DNA from: Streptomyces sp. ISL-43
Lineage (GTDB): Bacteria; Actinomycetota; Actinomycetes; Streptomycetales; Streptomycetaceae
Direction of reading: 5' to 3'
DNA length: 64,000 bases
NCBI RefSeq assembly: GCF_018614195.1
Contig: NZ_JAGGOT010000029.1
Coordinates: 248,001 to 312,000, forward strand
How positions within the stretch are numbered: position 1 is the first letter of the stretch; every line of letters starts with the position of its first letter. The translations under genes were made by a program, and so were the position numbers. Under the pieces are notes generated by a model. The model worked only from the letters and a program-made list of their open reading frames with translations. It was not told the origin of the DNA and did no database searches. Positions 17,583-24,275 of the stretch are shown here, piece by piece.

Positions 17583-17607
17583 GGCCGGCGGCGGTGGGCC
17601 GCCGGCC
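17583..17607 (-). terminator. Hairpin after lanA (partial terminator/attenuator)
   Basis: Perfect 10-bp GC stem (17583-17592 with 17598-17607) with a 5-nt loop, 34 nt beyond the lanA stop codon. Placement between a precursor gene and its modification genes is typical for read-through terminators that keep precursor mRNA in excess. Confidence 0.55.
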
Positions 17608-17641
17608 TCCTGGCTCCGCGGTCTCAGCGGTCTGAGCAGCC

Positions 17642-17812
17642 TCAGCAGTAACAGGTGCTCTGGATGCAGGAGCTGCACGTGATGCTGCAGCCGATGCTGT
17701 GCCAGCCGGCCTCGGGCTTCGTCGTGACCTCGATCTGCACGTCGAGGTCGAAGAGGTCGTCGCTCATCGACGCGGCGAGCTCGGCATCGCGTTCGGGGGC
17801 CAGGGTGGGCAT
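17642..17812 (-). CDS. lanA: Class I lanthipeptide precursor (FxLD-type leader)
   Basis: A 56-codon gene with ATG 17812 and AGGAG 7 nt upstream. The leader (about residues 1-36) has the FDLD motif at 21-24 (DDLFDLDVQIEV), the class I box contacted by LanB. The core, about residues 37-56, holds Ser39, 43, 47, 48, 52, Thr45, 53 and Cys42, 46, 49, 54, 56, and ends STCYC. Thr53 and the terminal Cys56 are spaced (TxxC) for an AviMeCys ring, matching the LanD downstream; up to four more (methyl)lanthionine rings could form with the other Cys residues. No leader protease or exporter gene is visible. Leader cleavage near Ala35-Gly36 is a guess. Confidence 0.85.
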   Translation of the reverse strand: MPTLAPERDAELAASMSDDLFDLDVQIEVTTKPEAGWHSIGCSITCSSCIQSTCYC

Positions 17813-17851
17813 GGGGTTCTCCTCTGCTCGGAGCGGGGTGGGTACGGCCGA

Positions 17852-17885
17852 CAAGGTGGCAGCCGCACCTTGAAAGAACCTCAAG
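17852..17885 (-). promoter_or_regulatory. Overlapping inverted repeats upstream of lanA
   Basis: Perfect inverted repeat CAAGGTG-N7-CACCTTG (17852-17872) lies 40 nt upstream of the lanA start, and a second one, CTTGA-N7-TCAAG (17869-17873 with 17881-17885), overlaps it by sharing CTTG. The arrangement suggests an operator in the lanA promoter. No cognate regulator gene lies in the cluster. Confidence 0.5.
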
Positions 17886-17943
17886 ATCCCGTCCAGGAAG
17901 ATCGCGACCGATGACCGCCCGTACGGCCCTGCCGCCGACCCCG

Positions 17944-18468
17944 TCAGCCGACCTTCCCCTCCTCCGGCGCGGGGAGCTCCCGCAGGGCGGCGAGCGCTCG
18001 TGCGGCGACCTCCCGCGGGCTCCCGGAGACGTCGACGAGGACGCCGGCCTCGTCCGGGTCCAGCGCCTCCAGCGTGGCGAACTGCGAATCCAGCAGCGCG
18101 AGGGGCATGAAGTGCCCCTCGCGCGCCGCCGTCCGCTTCTCGATGAGCGGCCGCTCGCCGGTGAGGTGTACGAACACGGTCCCGGGAGCGGTGGCGCGCA
18201 GCCGGTCGCGGTAGACGCGCTTGAGCGCGGAAGCGGCGACGACCCCGCCGCCGAGGCCGGCCCGGTTGCGCATCCACTCGCCGATGGCGTCCAGCCAGGG
18301 CCACCGGTCGTCGTCGTCCAGCGGGGTGCCGGCCGACATCTTGGCGACGTTTGCCGCCGGGTGGAAGGCGTCGCCCTCCGCGTAGGGAAGGCCGAGCTCC
18401 TCGGCGAGCAGCCGGCCCACGGTCGTCTTGCCCGTACCCGCCACTCCCATCACCACGATGACGCGCAT
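17944..18468 (-). CDS. gntK: Gluconokinase
   Basis: Predicted 174-aa cytosolic kinase phosphorylating gluconate to 6-phosphogluconate with ATP, feeding the pentose phosphate pathway. The Walker A loop is at the N-terminus (VVMGVAGTGKTTVGRLLAEE), followed by family residues GDAFHPAANVAKMSAGTPL, DRWPWL, and CSALKR-like ASALKRVYRDRLR. Length is normal. ATG 18468 has GAGGTG 8 nt upstream. The neighbouring minus-strand gene is a beta-hydroxyacid dehydrogenase of the 6-phosphogluconate dehydrogenase superfamily, which fits a sugar-acid context, but no GntR or gluconate permease is beside it. Confidence 0.9.
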   Translation of the reverse strand: MRVIVVMGVAGTGKTTVGRLLAEELGLPYAEGDAFHPAANVAKMSAGTPLDDDDRWPWLDAIGEWMRNRAGLGGGVVAASALKRVYRDRLRATAPGTVFVHLTGERPLIEKRTAAREGHFMPLALLDSQFATLEALDPDEAGVLVDVSGSPREVAARALAALRELPAPEEGKVG

Positions 18469-18652
18469 CCCCGAACACCTCGCCGTTCTCGTCGGCACCG
18501 GCCCGTACGGCGCCCGGCCGACGGGTGCGGCGCCTGGCACCACTGAAACCCATCGCGCCGTACCTGTCCAAGGGCTGCGCACCGCCGTCGAACCGGACAC
18601 GGCGAGAGCGGGCTGCTCGCCGGGGCCGGCGGCGGGGCATTCGAAGACGCGG

Positions 18653-19513
18653 TCAGGGCTGGTCGGGGAAGCCCGCGAAGTAGCCGGCGGCCATGTCCTC
18701 GTCACCGTGGCCCAGGGAGTCGGCGCGGTGGAAACGGGCCCGCGCGGCGACAGCCAGGTCCACCGAGACCCCGGCCGCCTCGGCGGCGTCGGCGATCAGG
18801 CCGGTGTCCTTCTCGGCACCGCGCACCGTGTAGTTCGGTGTGAAGTCCCGCTCCAGCACGGCTCGCATCTTGGCCTGGAGGTAGGGGTTGTCCATCGGTC
18901 CGCCCGTCACGACCTGCGCGAACAGGTCCGTGTCCACCCCCAGCCCCTCGGCCAGTGCCAGGGCCTCGCCCACGGCCGCCGTCACGGTGATCGCGTACCC
19001 GACCGTGGCCAGCTTCAGCCGGGTCGCCGCGCCCGGCGCGTCCCCGACCCGCAGCACCTTGCTCCCGACGGCGGCGAAGACCGGGTCCAGACGGGGGTCG
19101 GCCGGGCCGGACACCAGTACCACCAGGGTTCCCGCCTCGGCGGGCTGGCGGGTCCCCTGCACCGGGGCGTCGACGAAGACGAGCCCGCGCTCCTGGGCGA
19201 AGGCGGCCAGTTCGTCCAGCGCGGCCACGCCGACCGTGCCCATCTGCGCCCACACCTGGCCGGCGCTCAGCCCCTCCTCGGCCGCGGCCATGGCCCGCGC
19301 CACCGCCGCGCCGTCGGCCAGCATGGTGAGCACGACATCGGCACCGGCCACCGCCTCGGCCGGGCTGTCGGTGACCACCGCGCCGTCTGCGGCCAGGGCG
19401 GCCGCCTTCTCCCGGGTCCGGTTCCACACGCGGACTTCGAGTCCGGCCTCGAGCAGGTTCCGGGCCATGCCTGATCCCATGATCCCGGTCCCCAGCAGTG
19501 CGACGGCGCTCAC
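18653..19513 (-). CDS. NAD(P)-dependent beta-hydroxyacid dehydrogenase
   Basis: Predicted 286-aa oxidoreductase of the 3-hydroxyisobutyrate/6-phosphogluconate dehydrogenase superfamily. The Rossmann motif is VALLGTGIMGSGMARNLLEA at the N-terminus, with Arg in WNRTREKA suggesting NADP preference. The substrate loop VDAPVQGTRQPAEAGTLVVL and the catalytic Lys region GAATRLKLATVGYAITVTAA are conserved. The C-terminal helix region includes LEAG-like and HGDEDMAAGYF, typical of glyoxylate/succinic semialdehyde reductase-like members. Start ATG 19513. It lies 184 nt upstream of gntK in the same direction. Confidence 0.85.
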   Translation of the reverse strand: MSAVALLGTGIMGSGMARNLLEAGLEVRVWNRTREKAAALAADGAVVTDSPAEAVAGADVVLTMLADGAAVARAMAAAEEGLSAGQVWAQMGTVGVAALDELAAFAQERGLVFVDAPVQGTRQPAEAGTLVVLVSGPADPRLDPVFAAVGSKVLRVGDAPGAATRLKLATVGYAITVTAAVGEALALAEGLGVDTDLFAQVVTGGPMDNPYLQAKMRAVLERDFTPNYTVRGAEKDTGLIADAAEAAGVSVDLAVAARARFHRADSLGHGDEDMAAGYFAGFPDQP

Positions 19514-19662
19514 GGCTTCACTCCCATTCGGTCGTCCCTCAGGTGTCCCCGGGGGACAGTCTCCACCGGTCCGCGGGCCGATCGCCCGATTCGAGGCCTT
19601 CCGGCCCGAATCCGACGGGCTCCGCCCGAAGGTCAGCCGGCCGCCACCCCCGCCGCGGACAC

Positions 19663-20043
19663 TCAGTCCGCCGAGGCCGTGCGCGGGGTGGTCTGCTGGA
19701 CCGCCCAGCCGTTGCCGTCCGGGTCGGAGAAGTAGACGAAGGAGCCCCAGGGCAGGTCCTGGATCTCCGTCACCTCGATGCCGCGGCCCTTGAGGTCGGC
19801 GAACGCCACCTCGATGTCCGTGACCACGACCTGCATGTTGTCCAGCGAGCCCGGGGTCATCCGGGTGAGGCCCTTGCCGAGGGCGATCGAGCAGGCCGAA
19901 CCCGGCGGGGTCAGCTGGACGAAGCGGATGTCCTCGCTGACCGTGACGTCGTGGTCGGCGTGGAAGCCGATCCGCTCGTAGAAGGCCTTGGCGCGGTCGA
20001 CGTCGGTGACCGGGACGGCGACCAGTTCCAGTTTGATGTCCAT
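19663..20043 (-). CDS. VOC/glyoxalase-fold protein
   Basis: Predicted 126-aa protein of the vicinal oxygen chelate superfamily. It opens with LVAVPVTDVDRAKAFYERIG and ends with YFSDPDGNGWAVQQ, the two beta-alpha-beta-beta-beta halves. Metal-ligand positions are only partly conserved, so function (bleomycin-resistance-like binding or isomerase/dioxygenase) is open. ATG 20043 is chosen from the AGGA site and homologous start; an in-frame ATG at 20100 would overlap the ABC gene stop and extend the N-terminus by 19 residues. It probably shares the SoxR-controlled transcript of the ABC exporter upstream. Confidence 0.75.
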   Translation of the reverse strand: MDIKLELVAVPVTDVDRAKAFYERIGFHADHDVTVSEDIRFVQLTPPGSACSIALGKGLTRMTPGSLDNMQVVVTDIEVAFADLKGRGIEVTEIQDLPWGSFVYFSDPDGNGWAVQQTTPRTASAD

Positions 20044-20096
20044 CGGCTGTTCCTGCTCCCAGCGGTGAGGGGTGGGCGGTGCGGGCCTGTCGGCCA

Positions 20097-22034
20097 TCAT
20101 CCGCCGGACACGGCCGCCGCGCCCGCCGCGCCGCCCGAGAGGGTGTCCGCCGACGGCGTGTCCCCGTCCGGGCCGGCCGTCGCGAACTGGGTGCGGTACA
20201 GCTCCTCGTACCGTCCGCCCGCCGCCAGCAGTGAGGCGTGGGTGCCGCGTTCCACGATGCGGCCGTCCTCCACCACCAGGATCAGGTCGGCCGCCTGCAC
20301 CGTCGACAGCCTGTGTGCGATCACCACGGCGGTGCGGCCCGCCAGGGCCTCGCCCAGGGCCTCCTGGACCGCCGCCTCCGACGTGGAGTCCAGATGGGCG
20401 GTGGCCTCGTCCAGGATCACCACGCGCTGCCTGGCCAGCAGCAGCCGCGCGATGGTGAGCCGCTGGCGCTCCCCGCCCGACAGCCGGTAGCCGCGCTCGC
20501 CGACGACCGTGTCGAGCCCGTCCGGGAGCGAGGCCACGAGGCCGTCCAGGCGGGAGCGGCGCAAGGCCTCCCAGATCTCGTCCTCTCCCGCCTCCGGTCG
20601 GGCCAGCAGCAGGTTGGCCCGTACCGACTCGTGGAAGAGGTGGCCGTCCTGCGTGACCATGCCCAGCGTGTCGCGGATGGAGTCGGCGGTGAGGTCCCGT
20701 ACGTCGATCCCGCCGAGGCGGACCGCGCCCGCGTCGGTGTCGTACAGCCGGGGCAGCAGCTGCGCGATCGTCGACTTGCCGGCGCCGGACGAGCCGACCA
20801 GGGCGATCATCTGGCCGGGCTCGGCGCGGAAGGACACCTCGTGCAGCACCTGCGTGCCGCCGCGCGCGTCCAGGGTCGCGACCTCCTCCAGGGAGGCCAG
20901 CGAGACCTTGTCGGCGGAGGGGTAGCCGAAGGAGACCCGGTCGAACTCCACGGCCACCGGCCCGTCCGGGACCCGGACCGCGTCCGGCTTCTGGGAGATC
21001 AGCGGCTTCAGGTCGAGGATCTCGAAGACCCGCTCGAAGCTGACCATGGCGCTCATCACTTCCACCCGCGCCCCGGCGAGCGCGGTCAGCGGCGCGTACA
21101 GCCTGGTCAGCAGGAGGGCGAGGGCGACGACGGAGCCCGCGTCCAGGGTGCCGCGCAGGGCGTAGTGGCCGCCGAGTCCGTAGACGAGCGCCAGGGCCAG
21201 CGCGGAGACCAGCGTCAGGGCGGTGATGAAGGCCGACTGGGCCATCGCCGTGCGGATCCCGATGTCGCGGACCCGGGCCGCCCGCGCCGCGAACTCCGCC
21301 GATTCGTCGGCCGGCCGCCCGAACAGCTTCACCAGCGTCGCGCCCGGCGCGGAGAACCGCTCGGTCATCTGCGTGCCCATCGACGCGTTGAGCGCCGAGG
21401 CCTCCCGCTGCATCCCCGCCATCCGCGCCCCCATCCGGCGCGCGGGCAGTACGAACACCGGCAGGAGTACGAGGGCCAGCAAGGTGATCTGCCAGGAGAT
21501 GCCCAGCATCACGGTCAGGGTCAGCAGCAGGGTCACGGTGTTGGCCACCACCCCCGAGAGGGTGTTGCTGAAGGCCCGCTGCGCGCCGATCACGTCGTTG
21601 TTGAGCCGGCTGACCAGCGCGCCGGTGCGGGTCCGGGTGAAGAACGCCACCGGCATCCGCTGCACGTGGTCGAAGACCGCCGTCCGCAGATCCAGGATCA
21701 GCCCCTCGCCGAGGGTGGCCGACAGCCGGCGGACGAGCAGCCCGAGGCCCGCCTCCGCGACCGCGATCAGGGCGATGAGGAGGGCGAGGCGGGTGACCGT
21801 ACCGCCTTCGCGGCCCTCGACGATCGCGGTGACCACCCGGCTCGCGAGCACCGGGGTGGCCACCGCGAGCAGCGCGGTCACCACACTGAGCAGCAGGAAG
21901 AGCGTCAGCCCTCGGCGGTGCGGGCGGGCGAAGGCGGCGACGCGGCGCAGGCCGGCCCGCGAGAGCGGGCGCCGGTCCTTCTGGGCGTTGATCGCGCTGT
22001 GCAGCGATGTCCAGGCGGTGACTTCCATATCCAT
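20097..22034 (-). CDS. ABC exporter, fused membrane and ATPase domains (SoxR-regulon type)
   Basis: Predicted 645-aa half-transporter that dimerises to export drugs or redox-active metabolites. Six transmembrane helices span about residues 35-330. The ATPase domain has Walker A VGSSGAGKST, signature LSGGERQRLTIARLLLA, Walker B VVILDEATAHLD and the H-loop VIAHRLSTVQ. ATG 22034 lies seven bases from the -10 box of a SoxR-type promoter, so the mRNA appears leaderless. In S. coelicolor, SoxR controls a small set of genes that includes an ABC exporter (established); this gene has the promoter expected of its counterpart. The VOC gene follows directly. Confidence 0.88.
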   Translation of the reverse strand: MDMEVTAWTSLHSAINAQKDRRPLSRAGLRRVAAFARPHRRGLTLFLLLSVVTALLAVATPVLASRVVTAIVEGREGGTVTRLALLIALIAVAEAGLGLLVRRLSATLGEGLILDLRTAVFDHVQRMPVAFFTRTRTGALVSRLNNDVIGAQRAFSNTLSGVVANTVTLLLTLTVMLGISWQITLLALVLLPVFVLPARRMGARMAGMQREASALNASMGTQMTERFSAPGATLVKLFGRPADESAEFAARAARVRDIGIRTAMAQSAFITALTLVSALALALVYGLGGHYALRGTLDAGSVVALALLLTRLYAPLTALAGARVEVMSAMVSFERVFEILDLKPLISQKPDAVRVPDGPVAVEFDRVSFGYPSADKVSLASLEEVATLDARGGTQVLHEVSFRAEPGQMIALVGSSGAGKSTIAQLLPRLYDTDAGAVRLGGIDVRDLTADSIRDTLGMVTQDGHLFHESVRANLLLARPEAGEDEIWEALRRSRLDGLVASLPDGLDTVVGERGYRLSGGERQRLTIARLLLARQRVVILDEATAHLDSTSEAAVQEALGEALAGRTAVVIAHRLSTVQAADLILVVEDGRIVERGTHASLLAAGGRYEELYRTQFATAGPDGDTPSADTLSGGAAGAAAVSGG

Positions 22035-22041
22035 GCGCCGA

Positions 22042-22072
22042 ACGTTACGACCTCAACCAAACTTGAGGTCAA
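22042..22072 (-). promoter_or_regulatory. SoxR-type promoter of the ABC exporter
   Basis: The minus strand reads -35 TTGACC (22067-22072), a 19-bp spacer and -10 TAACGT (22042-22047). Inside the spacer and overlapping the -35 is the palindrome ACCTCAA-N6-TTGAGGT (22050-22069). The overlong spacer with a CCTCAA...TTGAGG box is the established architecture of MerR-family SoxR targets. The -10 ends 7 nt before the A of the start codon, implying a leaderless transcript. Confidence 0.82.
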
Positions 22073-22172
22073 GGGGCGGGCGCCGCTTACCCCGTTCCAT
22101 GACCAACGCCCGCTCGTACGAGGGATTTTCGGAGACCTCGTGCGCGTCAGTGCCCGATGGCAGAATCGGTCC

Positions 22173-24275
22173 ATGACGCAGGGATCAGAGCCATCCACGC
22201 ATGCCGCCCGGCGCACCGACGACACCGTTCTGTCCCGCTTCGAGCGCTGGGTGCGCGACACCCCCGGTGCGCGGGCCGTCGTCGCCGGTACCGAGAGTCT
22301 CACCTACGGCCAACTCGACGCCCGCGCCAACCAGTTGGCGCACCACCTGCTGGCCACCGGACTGCCCGACGGGGCCGTGGTCGCCGTGGGCACCGCCCCG
22401 CGGGCCGAACTCCTCGTCGCCCTCCTCGGCATCCTCAAGGCCGGTGCGGCCTACGCCGTCATCGACGTCCAGAACCCGCGCACCGGGCGGCTCCAGCTCG
22501 CCGCCGCCGGCCCCTTCGCCCTGCTCGGCGACGCCGCGGACCGGGCCCGCCTGGACGACGGCGGCGACCTGCGGGTGATCAGCCTCGGCGCGGAGGCGGC
22601 CGCGCTGAGCGCACTGCCCACCGACCCGCCGGTCCGGGCCCCGAAGGCGGGTGTCCCGAAGGCCCGCGCCGACCAGGCCCGAGCCGACGACCGGACCCGA
22701 GCCCCGCAAGGGGACACCGCCGCCGTCCTGTTCACCGCGGGCGCGGACCACCGGGCCGTCCCCCTCGGCCACGACCGGCTCCTCGCCGCCCACGACGGCT
22801 GGGCCGAGGCGGCCGGGCTGACCCCCGAGGACCGGCACCTGATCACCGCCGGTCCCGACCTCACCCCCTTCGCCGCCGGGTGGACGCGGGCCCTGTGCGA
22901 GGGCGGAGCCCTCGTCCTGCCCGGGGGCCCGCGCTGGACGGCCGAGTCGCTGCGCCGCGCGGTCGACGCCGAGCGGGTCACCGTCCTGCACACCGACCCG
23001 GGCACCGCCACCCAGCTCCTGATGCGCGACGGGGAGGCGGTCCTGTCGCACACCCTGCGCCGCCCGGACGAGGGCCTGCGGTCGCTGCGCATGGTCACGA
23101 TCACCGGCGACCGCCTCTACCTCGACGAACAGTCCGCCCTGCTCGCCCGGTTGCGGTCCGGCGCCCGGGTGCTCAACGTCTACGGGCTCACCGAGTCGGC
23201 GGGCACCGGCGCCTGGTTCGAACTCCCGCAACTGGCCGGCCCGTTGGACGGGGTCGAGGAGCTCTCGCTGATCGGCACCCCCTTCCCCGGCTGCCGGGTG
23301 GGCGTGCGCGACGGGGAGATCCGCCTCACCGTGCCGGGCGGCGGCGAGGCGATCCCGACCGGCGACCTCGGGGCGCTGCGCCCCGACGGGCTGCTGGAGT
23401 TCGGCGGCCGGATCCGCGACCGGCTCACCGTGGACAACAGGCCCCTCGACCCGCATCCCGTCGAATCCGCGATCCGGACGTACGAAGGGGTCGGCGGCGC
23501 GGTCCTGGCCGAGGTCCGGGGCGCCGGCACGGGCAAGAACGCGCAGCCGATGCTCGTCGCCTACCTGGCACCGGCCGCGGAGGACGACACCTGGCCCCCG
23601 GGCTCCGACCTTCCCGACAGCGGGCAGTTGCGCCGGCACCTGGGGGGCAGGATCCCGGGCGCCATGTTGCCGCGCGCCGTGTTCCGGCTGCCCCGGCTTC
23701 CCCGGGACCGGGCCGGCCGTGAGCAGCGGACCGTGCTGCCCCTGCCCGCGTCGTCGGCCGAGGACGCGCGGACCGCCGACGGGGGCAAGTACGGTGCGTT
23801 CACGCGGGCAGGGGGGTCCACGGCTGCCGGGACGGCCGGTTTCGTCTTCTTCTGCGGGATAGCGCTGCTCGTGCTGGGAGCCTTCGCCATGGGCCTGGCC
23901 GCGATCCTCTGGCCGGGGTCCATGGACCTCACGGGCGTCCCGAACCCCTACGCGACGCTCTTCTTCCTTCTCTACCTGGCCGAGTCCTGGTCGTTCGCCG
24001 CCGGTGTGCTGTTCCTGTTCGCCGGCCGATCGCGGATGCGCCGCCACATGCGCCGGGGCCCCGGCATCACCGCGGCCGCCCACCTGGCGATCGTCTACCT
24101 GCTGGCCGCCTGGTGGCCGCAGGACAACCTCTACCGGCTCGCGGCCAAGCAGGACTGGCCCCAACAGGCCGCCCTCGTTTACGCCTTCAACATCCCCTTG
24201 ATGATCGCCGCCGGCATCGTGGCGGTCTACGTATCCCGTCCGCCGGCCAGCGCCTTCGACGTGGACCCGGACTAA
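22173..24275 (+). CDS. Degenerate adenylation domain fused to a membrane domain
   Basis: Predicted 700-aa protein. Residues about 10-530 follow the NRPS adenylation/acyl-CoA synthetase fold: LTYGQLDARANQLAHHLLA (A1-like), LNVYGLTESAG (A5), IPTGDLGALRPDGLLEFGGR (A7/A8). However the P-loop-like A3 motif reads VLFTAGADHRAVPLGH and the A10 motif reads LPRDRAGREQR, so the catalytic Lys is replaced. No carrier domain follows; instead about four transmembrane helices occupy residues 550-690. ATG 22173 is preceded by CAGAAT six nt upstream, which could be a -10 box for a leaderless mRNA. Its TAA overlaps the stop of the convergent GNAT/ATP-grasp gene by two bases. It may bind an acyl or amino acid adenylate at the membrane; activity is uncertain. 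Confidence 0.65.
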   Translation: MTQGSEPSTHAARRTDDTVLSRFERWVRDTPGARAVVAGTESLTYGQLDARANQLAHHLLATGLPDGAVVAVGTAPRAELLVALLGILKAGAAYAVIDVQNPRTGRLQLAAAGPFALLGDAADRARLDDGGDLRVISLGAEAAALSALPTDPPVRAPKAGVPKARADQARADDRTRAPQGDTAAVLFTAGADHRAVPLGHDRLLAAHDGWAEAAGLTPEDRHLITAGPDLTPFAAGWTRALCEGGALVLPGGPRWTAESLRRAVDAERVTVLHTDPGTATQLLMRDGEAVLSHTLRRPDEGLRSLRMVTITGDRLYLDEQSALLARLRSGARVLNVYGLTESAGTGAWFELPQLAGPLDGVEELSLIGTPFPGCRVGVRDGEIRLTVPGGGEAIPTGDLGALRPDGLLEFGGRIRDRLTVDNRPLDPHPVESAIRTYEGVGGAVLAEVRGAGTGKNAQPMLVAYLAPAAEDDTWPPGSDLPDSGQLRRHLGGRIPGAMLPRAVFRLPRLPRDRAGREQRTVLPLPASSAEDARTADGGKYGAFTRAGGSTAAGTAGFVFFCGIALLVLGAFAMGLAAILWPGSMDLTGVPNPYATLFFLLYLAESWSFAAGVLFLFAGRSRMRRHMRRGPGITAAAHLAIVYLLAAWWPQDNLYRLAAKQDWPQQAALVYAFNIPLMIAAGIVAVYVSRPPASAFDVDPD

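Noticed and set aside
12214..17812. Possible thiopeptide cluster, because the core is Cys/Ser-rich and LanB has the thiopeptide-type C-terminal domain
   Set aside because: No YcaO cyclodehydratase, no split LanB and no pyridine synthase; LanC and LanD point to a lanthipeptide.
20238..22172. Long upstream extension of the adenylation-membrane gene through the ABC gene region
   Set aside because: Antisense to the ABC exporter, Arg/Gln-rich; ATG 22173 with a plausible promoter is the real start.
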